From positions 21,014 through 85,013 of the forward strand of contig NZ_CACAYO010000007.1 in NCBI RefSeq assembly GCF_902536725.1: 64,000 nucleotides of DNA. Reading direction: 5' to 3'. How positions within the stretch are numbered: position 1 is the stretch's first letter; every line of letters starts with the position of its first letter. This document shows, one piece after another, positions 28,538-36,497 of this stretch. The translations under genes and the position numbers were made by a program. A model generated the notes under the pieces. That model was not told the origin of the DNA and did no database searches. It saw only the letters and a program-made list of their open reading frames with translations. The stretch is from an uncultured Prochlorococcus sp. (GTDB taxonomy: Bacteria > Cyanobacteriota > Cyanobacteriia > PCC-6307 > Cyanobiaceae).

Positions 28538-29224
28538 TTTTTTTAAGGACAGGTAGTGAATTATCATCCCTTCCATCACTAAATTAGGAGCATTGATAAT
28601 ATTCCCTTTCTCAGTCTTTAGAGATTTTGTGAGTAATTTAGAGTCTCCTCCACAGATTATTAAAATATCCTTTTCAGGATTAAATAAACTATTAATCACG
28701 CCAGTAAGAGAGTTGATTACTCCTTTTAAGATTGCTTCCTCAGTATTAATTAAAAAATCTTTATTCGGAATATCATATTCTTTGGGAACTTTAAGATTTT
28801 TTGTATTTTGTTCCATTGATTTTAATTGAGTTAGAAGACCTGGAAGAAGTTGACCTCCAATAATAGATCTATTTGAATTCAATTTTGTTATTGATAATAT
28901 TGTTCCAAAATCCGCAATTAGCAAATCTTTTTGAAAAGGGTTTTCAATAATTTTTAAAGCTGCAATACAGGCAAGAGCTCTATCGACTCCAAAATAATCA
29001 GGAAGATTTGACAACTGAATATCTTTAGTTTTTATTTCATTTTCTTTTTTCAGCAAAAAATTAGGTTGTTTTCCTACAGAAGCCCAAATTAATTGATCAA
29101 GATTTATATTTTCGGGAACTTTTTGCTCTTTTTTGGTATGAAAGAATTTAGCTTGATTTTTAGAATATTTTGCCCAATGAAGCCTACTATTGCCTACTAG
29201 TAAAAAGTTTATATCTGAGACCAT
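28529..29224 (-). CDS. coaX: Type III pantothenate kinase
   Basis: 231 residues. First step of CoA synthesis, ATP plus pantothenate. The N-terminal phosphate loop is altered to LLVGNSRLHWAKYS instead of D-x-G-N-T. The central GVDRALACIAA near 84 and DFGTILSITKL near 111 are typical ASKHA-fold elements of CoaX, as is GGQLLPGLLTQL near 131. It is diverged but still recognisable as the cyanobacterial form. It lies 15 bases downstream of cysH. Confidence 0.8.
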   Translation of the reverse strand: MVSDINFLLVGNSRLHWAKYSKNQAKFFHTKKEQKVPENINLDQLIWASVGKQPNFLLKKENEIKTKDIQLSNLPDYFGVDRALACIAALKIIENPFQKDLLIADFGTILSITKLNSNRSIIGGQLLPGLLTQLKSMEQNTKNLKVPKEYDIPNKDFLINTEEAILKGVINSLTGVINSLFNPEKDILIICGGDSKLLTKSLKTEKGNIINAPNLVMEGMIIHYLSLKKLA

Positions 29225-29239
29225 TTTTATATGATCAAT

Positions 29240-29962
29240 TTAATTATTTGTGTGTATTCCACATTCTTGTTTAATCCCTCCAAATCTTGTATCTCTGCCT
29301 TTTGTTTCGATACCATCGGGACCGCTTGAATGCCAATCACCTACAGAAGAATATCCTTTGATAAAAAGTGGATGGGCAGGTAAATTATTCTCTTCCATAT
29401 AGTAAAAAATATCTTTATTTGTCCAATTTAATAAAGGTCTTAGAGAAAGTCTTTGACGAATTACATCTAGGAATTTCATTTTGGTTCTATTTTCTGTTTG
29501 ACTTGATCTAACACCGCTTGCCCAGCAGGAAATATTATATTTTTCTAGAGCATTTTCTAAAGGTTTTATCTTTCTTAACTCATGATATTTATCTAAATCA
29601 CTCTCTTTATTTGTTTCCCAAAGTTTTCCATATTTAGCTTCCATTCTTGCAGGAGATAATTCACTTTGTAGAACTTCTACTTCTAAGGATAAATCTTCAA
29701 TAAGTTTTTCAGCGTACTGGTATGTTTCTAGAGGTAGGTAACCTGTATCTATCCAAAATATTTTGATTTTTTTTTGTAAACATAATTTATTGACAATACT
29801 TAAAAGGACAGATGACTGTATACCAAAACTTGTTGTGATGGCAAATTGGTTATTAAACTTTTCATAACCCCATTTAAGAATTTCATGGGGCTTCATATCT
29901 ACTAGCTCTTGATTGTATTTCCTTAAGTTAGTTTGAATATCTTTCTGGATGTTTTCAATCAT
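29240..29962 (-). CDS. cysH: Phosphoadenylyl-sulfate (PAPS) reductase CysH
   Basis: 240 residues. It reduces PAPS to sulfite with thioredoxin in assimilatory sulfate reduction. The PP-loop lies in TSFGIQSSVLL near 44. The catalytic cysteine is C234 in the C-terminal ECGIH motif. The CC...CxxC cluster ligands of APS-type reductases are absent, so it should be the cluster-free PAPS type. It is cotranscribed with coaX and divergent from ndbB with a 95-base spacer. Confidence 0.92.
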   Translation of the reverse strand: MIENIQKDIQTNLRKYNQELVDMKPHEILKWGYEKFNNQFAITTSFGIQSSVLLSIVNKLCLQKKIKIFWIDTGYLPLETYQYAEKLIEDLSLEVEVLQSELSPARMEAKYGKLWETNKESDLDKYHELRKIKPLENALEKYNISCWASGVRSSQTENRTKMKFLDVIRQRLSLRPLLNWTNKDIFYYMEENNLPAHPLFIKGYSSVGDWHSSGPDGIETKGRDTRFGGIKQECGIHTNN

Positions 29963-30057
29963 TCTTCAATTTGGTAATGAGTTCAATGTTATTTCACTCA
30001 ATTTAAAAATTATTCGTATAGTTTAATAATACATTTACGCATAACAATATTTCTCAG

Positions 30058-31251
30058 ATGAAATCAATACACAAACCAATAGTAATAGTTGGGGCAGGTT
30101 TTGCGGGTATGACATTTGCTTTAAATCTAAAGAAACTTAATCCTTCTATACCAATTCTTGTAGTTGATTCTGAAACTAACTTCATATTTAAACCTTTAAT
30201 GTACGAAGTTTTGAGTAAAGAAATTAGAAGTTGGGAAGCTACCCCAAAATTTGCAAATATTTTTTCTGATGCGGGTATAACTTTTTTAAGGAATTGTTTA
30301 ACTAAGATTTCCATCAAAGAAAATATTCTTGAATTTAGTGACGATTTAAAATTAAGTTATCAGTATCTTGTTATCTGTACAGGATCTATCCCAAATAGTT
30401 TTTCAGTAAAAGGTGTAAATGAAAATTGCTATTTTTTCAATGATTTTCAAGATTTAAAGGAATTAAATTCTTTTTTAAAGAAATCACAGGAAACTGCATT
30501 TCATAAAAAGTTATTCATAGTTGGAGGGGGCCCCTCTGGCATCGAATTGGCATGCAAAATTAAAGATATGTTTACAGACAAATTTGAAATTAATGTCGTA
30601 GAAAAATCAAATGAGATCCTTAATAAAAATAAAATTTTTAATAGGGAACAAGCAGAGAAAGCATTAGAAAAAAGAAAGATCAAAGTTCTTTTGAATTCCA
30701 CAGTTAAAGAAGTCTCTGAAACTAGAATTACTATTTCTAGTGAAGTTGGAATAACTTCTTTGGATAAAGATATTGTTATTTGGACTGCGGGCGTTAAACC
30801 TAATTTGTCTTATTTAGAAACTGATGAAATAACAAAAAAATTTGGACGAATTTTAGTTAATAAAAATTTGCAAATAGAAAGCCATAAAAACTGTTTTGCT
30901 ATTGGCGATATTTCAGTTATTGAGGGAATGGAGGATTTACCAATAACTGCTCAGGTCGCTATGCAGGAAGGAAATCATCTGGCTAATAATTTACAACTTT
31001 TAATCCAAGGCAAGGATCCTTTACCATTTGAATTTAAAGACAATGGTGAAATGATTAGCTTAGGAATAGGCGAAGCTTCAATTTCTGGGCTAGGTTTTAC
31101 TTTATCTGGGAAATTGGCTTTTGAGGCAAGAAGAATTATATATGCTTCCAAGTTGCCTGATATTACGGAAATCTTAAAATCTGCATCATCATGGATATTC
31201 CAAAAAAAATCAATTTTTAAAAAGTTTCTCAAAAAAGATAATTCCGATTAA
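30058..31251 (+). CDS. ndbB: Type-2 NAD(P)H dehydrogenase (NDH-2)
   Basis: 397 residues. Single-subunit flavoenzyme passing electrons from NAD(P)H to quinone without proton pumping; a redox-sensor role is proposed in cyanobacteria. The FAD loop is VGAGFAGMTFALNL at 11-24. The NAD loop is IVGGGPSGIELA near 158. The second FAD motif is NCFAIGDIS near 279. The C-terminal region near 330-390 ends in a basic membrane-binding segment. Assignment to ndbB rather than ndbA or ndbC is tentative. Confidence 0.85.
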   Translation: MKSIHKPIVIVGAGFAGMTFALNLKKLNPSIPILVVDSETNFIFKPLMYEVLSKEIRSWEATPKFANIFSDAGITFLRNCLTKISIKENILEFSDDLKLSYQYLVICTGSIPNSFSVKGVNENCYFFNDFQDLKELNSFLKKSQETAFHKKLFIVGGGPSGIELACKIKDMFTDKFEINVVEKSNEILNKNKIFNREQAEKALEKRKIKVLLNSTVKEVSETRITISSEVGITSLDKDIVIWTAGVKPNLSYLETDEITKKFGRILVNKNLQIESHKNCFAIGDISVIEGMEDLPITAQVAMQEGNHLANNLQLLIQGKDPLPFEFKDNGEMISLGIGEASISGLGFTLSGKLAFEARRIIYASKLPDITEILKSASSWIFQKKSIFKKFLKKDNSD

Positions 31252-31300
31252 ACTTTTTTGAAATATTGTTTTTGGGTATATTGAGTTAAATAAGTTTCGT

Positions 31301-33109
31301 ATGAATTACATTGCAGTAGTTAGTAATAATTTTGATGCGTTAATAACGGTAATTGTTTTAATAATGTCAATAATTTTGTTTATTAAAAATACTTTCGCAC
31401 CAGAATTGACTGGTTTGTTATGTGTTGGAATATTTATAGTTACAGGGGTTCTTTCTCCTGAGAAAGCTTTAGCTGGATTTGGTAGCCCATCCTTAATTAC
31501 CCTTATGGGTTTATTTGCAGTTTCTTCTGCATTATTTAAAAGTGGTGCCCTAGACAGAGTAAGAGAATTGATTTCTTCTGAAAGTATTAGAACGCCAAGG
31601 AAATTAATTTCTTTAATAACTTTTTTGATTGCTCCAATATCTGGAATTGTGCCTAATACTCCAGTAGTAGCATCTTTGTTACCTCTAATAGAAGGTTGGT
31701 GCGAGCGGAGAAATATATCACCATCAAAAGTTTTGTTACCTCTTTCTTTTGCTACTTTACTTGGTGGAACTCTGACATTATTGGGTAGCTCAGTAAATCT
31801 TCTTGTAAGTGATATTAGTCAACAATTAGGTTATGGAGCTTTGGAATTATTTAGTTTGACTTCAATCGGAATTCCCGTATGGCTTATAGGTACAACCTAT
31901 ATGATTCTAGTTTCCGATATTCTCTTGCCAGATAGAGGGAAAGATAAGGAGTTTATTAAACATGGAGATATGAATATATACTTTACTGAAGTTACTATTC
32001 CCTCTACTTCAGAATTAGTTGGACAATCTGTCAGAAATAGTAGATTGCAAAGAAGATTTGATGTTGATGTTCTGGAATTGCAACGAAATGGAAAAGTTAT
32101 TCTCCCTCCTTTGGCTGATAGAAAGATTGAACCGGATGATAGGTTAATAATCCGCGTTACGAGGGCAGACTTATTTAGGCTTCAGCAGGAACATACCATT
32201 CTACTAGGCGAGAATAAAACATCTTTCGATGGAGCTAATTTTTTTTCAGATGATGAGGGTACTAAGACCTTTGAAGCGCTTTTGCCAGCTGGCTCAACTC
32301 TAGCTGGTGCAAGTTTGAGAGAATTAAGATTTAGGCAGCGTCATAATGCAACAGTTTTGGCGCTAAGAAGAGGTCAACAAACTGTTCAGGAGAGATTAGG
32401 TCAAGCTGTATTAAGGGCTGGAGATGTATTATTATTGCAAGCACCTTTAGATTCAATAAGAGGTTTGCAAGCTAGTAATGATTTGCTTATTTTAGATCAA
32501 TTCGATGATGATTTACCTTTCTTGATAAAAAAACCAATATCGATTGCAATTGCAATAGGAATGGTGGTGTTGCCTTCGGTTTCTAATATTCCATTAGTAG
32601 GTTCAGTCCTTTTAGCAGTCATTGCCATGGTTGCTTGTGGATGTTTAAGACCTGCAGAGATACAAAAATCAATTCGGTTAGACGTTATTTTGTTATTGGG
32701 ATCTTTATCATGCTTTAGTGTGGCTATGCAAGTAACAGGATTAGCAGATTTAATTGCAGTTAATCTTAACTTTGCCCTTAATGGAATACCTCTGTACTTT
32801 GCACTAGTTGTAATTTTTGTATCGACAGTCATTCTTACACAATTTATAAGTAACGCTGCTTCAGTTGCTTTGATTTTGCCTGTTGCTATTGAATTCTCAA
32901 ATGTTTTAGGTATTTCACCAAGCGCTTTAATAATGCTTGTTTTATTTGGTGCTAGTCAATCTTTCTTGACTCCAATGGGTTATCAAACAAATTTAATGGT
33001 TTATGGTCCTGGAAGATACAGATTTTTTGATATCGCAAAATACGGAGCTGGATTAACACTTATAATGTCATTTACAGTGCCAGCATTGATAATTTTAAAT
33101 TACGGATAA
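31301..33109 (+). CDS. SLC13/DASS-type anion (possibly sulfate) transporter with RCK_C domains
   Basis: 602 residues. Inner-membrane Na+-coupled anion symporter of the ArsB/DASS superfamily. The N-terminal membrane half has the NTPVVASLLPLIEGW hairpin near 116 and TLLGSSVNLLVSDI near 163. Two TrkA-C/RCK_C regulatory domains follow at about 215-300 and 320-400. The C-terminal membrane half has TQFISNAASVALILPVAIEF near 508. Algal SLT and cyanobacterial relatives carry sulfate; cysH 1.3 kb upstream supports that but does not prove it. It is first gene of a transport operon, with ktrB starting six bases after its stop. Confidence 0.82.
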   Translation: MNYIAVVSNNFDALITVIVLIMSIILFIKNTFAPELTGLLCVGIFIVTGVLSPEKALAGFGSPSLITLMGLFAVSSALFKSGALDRVRELISSESIRTPRKLISLITFLIAPISGIVPNTPVVASLLPLIEGWCERRNISPSKVLLPLSFATLLGGTLTLLGSSVNLLVSDISQQLGYGALELFSLTSIGIPVWLIGTTYMILVSDILLPDRGKDKEFIKHGDMNIYFTEVTIPSTSELVGQSVRNSRLQRRFDVDVLELQRNGKVILPPLADRKIEPDDRLIIRVTRADLFRLQQEHTILLGENKTSFDGANFFSDDEGTKTFEALLPAGSTLAGASLRELRFRQRHNATVLALRRGQQTVQERLGQAVLRAGDVLLLQAPLDSIRGLQASNDLLILDQFDDDLPFLIKKPISIAIAIGMVVLPSVSNIPLVGSVLLAVIAMVACGCLRPAEIQKSIRLDVILLLGSLSCFSVAMQVTGLADLIAVNLNFALNGIPLYFALVVIFVSTVILTQFISNAASVALILPVAIEFSNVLGISPSALIMLVLFGASQSFLTPMGYQTNLMVYGPGRYRFFDIAKYGAGLTLIMSFTVPALIILNYG

Positions 33110-33114
33110 ATAAT

Positions 33115-34518
33115 GTGAAATTAACAAGTACTTTTTATAAGTTAAAGGATGCTTACAAAAAGCTCTCTGTACCTCAATTTACTATTGTTACAGGCTTGTT
33201 TGTTATTTGTTTTGGAACTTTAATTTTGAGTTCTCCATTATGCTCATCTTCAAAGGTTGGTTTGTGGGAAGCATTTTTTACATCTACTTCAGCTATAACC
33301 GTTACTGGCTTAACCATAATAGATATTGGAGTTGATTTAAATTTCTTTGGCCAAGTTTGCTTGGCTTTTATGCTTTTATCAGGTGGTCTAGGATTAATGG
33401 CTATTACGACATTTTTACAAGGATTTGTTGTAAAGGGAACAAAGCTTAGGACTAGATTAGACAAAGGAAAGACTCTAGATGAATTTGGAGTTGGAGGAAT
33501 TGGTCGAACTTTTCAAAGCATTGCAATTACTGCGATAAGTATCATATCTTTAGGCGCAATTGTTTTATATATTTTTGGTTTTGTAGACATTCAAAATAAT
33601 TGGGAAAGACTTTGGTCATCGATTTTTCACAGCATCTCTGCATATAACAATGCAGGTTTTTCGCTAAGGTCCAATAGTATCCAAGACTATAGAACAAGTT
33701 ATTTAGTTAATAGTGTTTTTATTTTTCTAATTATTATGGGTGGATTGGGATGGCGGGTTATTGATGATATTTGGAGTAATAAAAAAAGTCTTTCTTATAA
33801 AAAATTAAGCCTTCATTCCAGACTAGTCATTAGGACAAGTTTGTCTTTAATAGTGTTCGGATCATTAGGATTCTTTATCACTGAATCATTGCTAAATAGT
33901 CAATTTTTTAATGATTTGAATTTTTTTGAACGGTTATTGTCATCAATCTTTGAAACGGTGAGTGCAAGAACTGCAGGCTTTACAAATTACCCAATATCAT
34001 TGAACTCTATATCAGATACTGGCCTATTATTATTAATGACTCTGATGTTTATTGGAGCAAGTACCGGAGGAACTGGTGGAGGTATAAAAACAACTACATT
34101 TATTGCTTTAATGGCTGCAACTAGATCGACATTAAGAGGTCAAAAAGATGTAATTATTAGCAATAGATTAATTTCAGATAAAGTTATTCTAAAGGCAGTT
34201 GGAATTACAGTTGGATCTTTGCTTTTTGTTCTTTTAATGGCAATGCTGCTAAGTACAACTAACACGTTTGTTAAGAAAGAATCTTTCACATTCTTAGAAA
34301 TTCTGTTTACTTGCATATCTGCATTTGCAACTGTTGGTTTTGATATTGGTTTAACTGCAAAATTAAATCATTTCGGCCAATTTATTCTTATTGTCGGAAT
34401 GTTTGTTGGGAGACTTGGTATCCTTTTGCTTTTAAGTGCACTTTGGCAGGCTCTTTATAAGAGTAGAATAGATAGACAAAAGAGAATTGGCTATCCTAGG
34501 GCTGATCTTTATGTTTAG
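33115..34518 (+). CDS. ktrB: K+ transporter membrane subunit KtrB/TrkH family
   Basis: 467 residues. Na+-dependent potassium uptake channel-like subunit. The four selectivity-filter loops are visible with their glycines: ITVTGLT near 62, NNAGFSL near 180, RTAGFTN near 285 and ATVGFDI near 402. The gate region contains the GASTGGTGGGIKTTT stretch near 318. The start is GTG at 33115. It is sandwiched between the DASS transporter and ktrA, which supplies its cytosolic gating ring. Confidence 0.92.
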   Translation: MKLTSTFYKLKDAYKKLSVPQFTIVTGLFVICFGTLILSSPLCSSSKVGLWEAFFTSTSAITVTGLTIIDIGVDLNFFGQVCLAFMLLSGGLGLMAITTFLQGFVVKGTKLRTRLDKGKTLDEFGVGGIGRTFQSIAITAISIISLGAIVLYIFGFVDIQNNWERLWSSIFHSISAYNNAGFSLRSNSIQDYRTSYLVNSVFIFLIIMGGLGWRVIDDIWSNKKSLSYKKLSLHSRLVIRTSLSLIVFGSLGFFITESLLNSQFFNDLNFFERLLSSIFETVSARTAGFTNYPISLNSISDTGLLLLMTLMFIGASTGGTGGGIKTTTFIALMAATRSTLRGQKDVIISNRLISDKVILKAVGITVGSLLFVLLMAMLLSTTNTFVKKESFTFLEILFTCISAFATVGFDIGLTAKLNHFGQFILIVGMFVGRLGILLLLSALWQALYKSRIDRQKRIGYPRADLYV

Positions 34519-34536
34519 GTTTGACTGATTTTTATT

Positions 34537-35241
34537 ATGGCTGATTGGTGGCAGTGGTCTCAAAAGCGAGAAAAAGAAGCCCTCACTTTTGCAGTTGTTG
34601 GTGTTGGAAGATTTGGAACTGCTGTTTGTAGAGAACTTATAAGTAATGGTGCAGATGTCTTGGCTGCAGATTATTCGGAAAAAGCTATTGATGATTTAAG
34701 ACAATTAGAACCTGCTATAGAAGCTAGAGTTGTAGATTGTACTGATGAAGAGTCTATGAAGGAATCTGGAATACTTGAGATGAATACTGTTGTGGTAGGT
34801 ATAAGTGAACCTATTGAAGCAAGTATAACTACGACCCTTATTGCTAAAGATAGTGAAGGAAGCAAAGTCAAAAGAGTAATTGCGAGAGCTACAAGTGACT
34901 TGCACGAAAAAATGTTAAAAAGGGTAGGTGCAGACAAAGTTGTCTTCCCTTCTAGAATGCAAGGAGAAAGATTAGGTTTAGAACTAGTTAGACCAAATCT
35001 AATTGAAAGATTGGAACTTGATAACCAAACCGGTATAGATGAAATAACTGTTCCAGAAGAATTTATTGGAAGATCTTTGAGAGATTTAAATTTGAGGAAA
35101 AATTATTTTGTAAATGTCCTTGCAGCAGGACCTGCTGAACAACTCACAGTTAATCCTCCAGCAAAATATATCTTGGAAAGAGGAAATATTTTGGTAGTAA
35201 TGGGAAAAACTGCAGATTTACAGAAATTGCCTCAGAATTAA
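34537..35241 (+). CDS. ktrA: K+ transporter regulatory subunit KtrA (RCK)
   Basis: 234 residues. Cytosolic RCK protein that forms an octameric ring gating KtrB with ATP/NAD(H). The Rossmann loop VVGVGRFGTAV (20-30) has G22, G24 and G27, with an acidic D45 in ADYSEKA at the end of beta-2. The RCK_C domain covers about 150-234, including GRSLRDLNLRKNYFVNVLA. It lies 18 bases after ktrB and converges on the ribbon-helix-helix gene with 6 bases between stops. Confidence 0.93.
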   Translation: MADWWQWSQKREKEALTFAVVGVGRFGTAVCRELISNGADVLAADYSEKAIDDLRQLEPAIEARVVDCTDEESMKESGILEMNTVVVGISEPIEASITTTLIAKDSEGSKVKRVIARATSDLHEKMLKRVGADKVVFPSRMQGERLGLELVRPNLIERLELDNQTGIDEITVPEEFIGRSLRDLNLRKNYFVNVLAAGPAEQLTVNPPAKYILERGNILVVMGKTADLQKLPQN

Positions 35242-35247
35242 CTACTT

Positions 35248-35550
35248 TTAATCAGATTTTTTATAATATCTAATTCTTTGAGGAGCTCTTTTTAACCTTC
35301 TTACGCTTTGTTTTTCAAGTTCGTCTCTGAATTTATCGGTATTTAAATTATTTTCTGAAACAGATGATTTATTTTCTTTTTCGAAATATTTTTTTATACC
35401 CTCTTGTATTAACACTTTTGCCATATTACTAACTGTCCTAGATTCATTATTAGCCAAAATAGTTAATTGCTCGCATATTAATTCTGGAAGAACTACTTGA
35501 ATTCTGGGGGATTTAGGCTTCCCATTAGTTGAATTTTGGCGGGTAGCCAT
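35248..35550 (-). CDS. Ribbon-helix-helix (CopG-like) DNA-binding protein
   Basis: 100 residues. After a polar arm, residues about 15-52 read SPRIQVVLPELICEQLTILA then NNESRTVSNMAKVLIQEGIK. This is a beta-strand followed by two helices, as in MetJ/Arc/CopG repressors. The tail is basic (QSVRRLKRAPQRIRYYKK). It probably acts as a dimeric regulator. An eight-base inverted repeat 31-67 bases upstream of its start is a plausible autoregulatory operator. No toxin gene is adjacent. The target is inferred from position only. Confidence 0.72.
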   Translation of the reverse strand: MATRQNSTNGKPKSPRIQVVLPELICEQLTILANNESRTVSNMAKVLIQEGIKKYFEKENKSSVSENNLNTDKFRDELEKQSVRRLKRAPQRIRYYKKSD

Positions 35551-35580
35551 GAGTCAAAGTTGATAACTGTTACTTATTAG

Positions 35581-35617
35581 TATACACAGTTAGTCAAGGA
35601 TACTATCTTTGTGTATA
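35581..35617. promoter_or_regulatory. Candidate operator: inverted repeat between divergent genes
   Basis: TATACACA (35581-35588) and TGTGTATA (35610-35617) form a perfect eight-base inverted repeat 21 bases apart. TATTAGTA also repeats directly at 35575-35582 and 35619-35626. Each arm overlaps a potential -10 box: TATACT on the reverse strand (35578-35583) and TATATT on the forward strand (35614-35619). This layout suits binding of a dimeric regulator controlling both directions, with the ribbon-helix-helix protein the obvious candidate. Confidence 0.55.
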
Positions 35618-35667
35618 TTATTAGTAAGGAAATTTATCTCCGTATCAATTAATTGTTTTATTGTTCC

Positions 35668-36006
35668 ATGAAAAATTCAAGAAAAATTGATTCTCCTAAA
35701 AGGTTGATAATTGATAAACCAAAAAAAAGATTAGTTAATTCTGATTCTCACGATAATGAAAATAGTGACGTTTTGGTATCAGCTGTAATTAGTCCATATT
35801 TGTTAACTCATCTTCACCATATTCTTCAGCAGTCTGAGTATTATGCTCAAAAAGATGGTAGAAAATCTCACGCAGCTAACTTTGCGAAACTAAGAAAAGT
35901 TTTATGTTTAGACGCAAGAAGTATGGCAGATGCCTCTGCAAAAGAGATAATAGATGTGGATAATGATTTGCCTAATATTAACTATAATGATCAAAATGTA
36001 GCTTGA
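35668..36006 (+). CDS. Unrecognised 112-aa basic protein
   Basis: 112 residues from ATG 35668; the frame extends five codons upstream to a TTG, which I reject because an ATG is available. The N-terminal 25 residues are Lys/Arg-rich and look disordered. The centre, about 37-90, is helical (VISPYLLTHLHHILQQSEYY and HAANFAKLRKVLCLDARSM). The C-terminus is acidic. It is divergent from the ribbon-helix-helix gene and followed after 34 bases by the Nif11-like gene. I do not recognise the family. Confidence 0.6.
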   Translation: MKNSRKIDSPKRLIIDKPKKRLVNSDSHDNENSDVLVSAVISPYLLTHLHHILQQSEYYAQKDGRKSHAANFAKLRKVLCLDARSMADASAKEIIDVDNDLPNINYNDQNVA

Positions 36007-36040
36007 AGTAATAATCTATTTATAAATAGATTTTAAAAAC

Positions 36041-36271
36041 ATGTCTAGTAATGCTGAAAAGCTCTATAAGTTAATAGCCAACGATTCCAAAAAGAAACAA
36101 AGTCTGTTTATGACGGCCTTAACTAATCCCAAAAAAGCCTTAGATAAAATATGCGATATTGGCAACGAGTTAAATATTTCTGTGACTAAAGAAGAGGTTA
36201 TTGAATATTTGAGTACTATTGATGATGAGGCAACTAAAATGTGGTTAATCAAGGCTCGAGGAGGACTTTAG
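36041..36271 (+). CDS. Nif11-like small protein ending in a GG motif
   Basis: 76 residues. The spacing of residues resembles the Nif11 / Nif11-leader family: AEKLYKLIANDSKKKQSLF, then NPKKALDKICDIGNELN and ISVTKEEVIEYLSTIDDEAT, ending KARGGL. In the prochlorosin and nitrile-hydratase-leader families such a domain precedes a double-glycine cleavage site and a core peptide. Here only one residue follows the glycines, so it is not itself a full peptide precursor. Its 3' end overlaps a reverse-strand small gene by 23 bases. Role unknown. Confidence 0.6.
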   Translation: MSSNAEKLYKLIANDSKKKQSLFMTALTNPKKALDKICDIGNELNISVTKEEVIEYLSTIDDEATKMWLIKARGGL

Positions 36272-36425
36272 GAAAAGGTTTCGAATAATTATTATTTGGA
36301 TTAGGAACAGGTTTTATTCTTTTGTTGTAACCACCTCCACCAGCCAAAGTCCAAAAAAACCAATAACTTGGAATTGCAAGAGCTGCAGCAATGAAAATCA
36401 CTACAATTTGTTCTATTCTTTTCAT
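36249..36425 (-). CDS. Unlisted 58-aa single-span membrane peptide
   Basis: Reverse-strand ATG at 36425 opens 58 codons, stop at 36249-36251. The product starts MKRIEQIVVIFIAAALAIP and has one hydrophobic helix (about 5-29, ending YWFFWTLA). A GGGG run follows, then a Pro/Asn-rich tail (KPVPNPNNNY). It could be a small thylakoid or plasma-membrane protein. It overlaps the end of the Nif11-like gene on the other strand and lies divergent to the ABC-F gene. Coding status rests on composition. Confidence 0.5.
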   Translation of the reverse strand: MKRIEQIVVIFIAAALAIPSYWFFWTLAGGGGYNKRIKPVPNPNNNYSKPFPKVLLEP

Positions 36426-36497
36426 GATTTAATTTTATTCCACAAAATATTTTTTAGTAAATAAGCCACAGATTTTGTAAATTCTATTTTTAAAACA

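Noticed and set aside
29963..30057. NtcA box (GTA-N8-TAC) in the cysH/ndbB spacer.
   Set aside because: The nearest pair has N11 spacing, not N8.
35248..36006. Toxin-antitoxin module with the RHH protein as antitoxin.
   Set aside because: No RelE/ParE/VapC-like neighbour; the adjacent gene is divergent and not toxin-like.
36041..36271. Lanthipeptide (prochlorosin) precursor.
   Set aside because: Only one residue follows the GG site and no LanM-type enzyme is visible.
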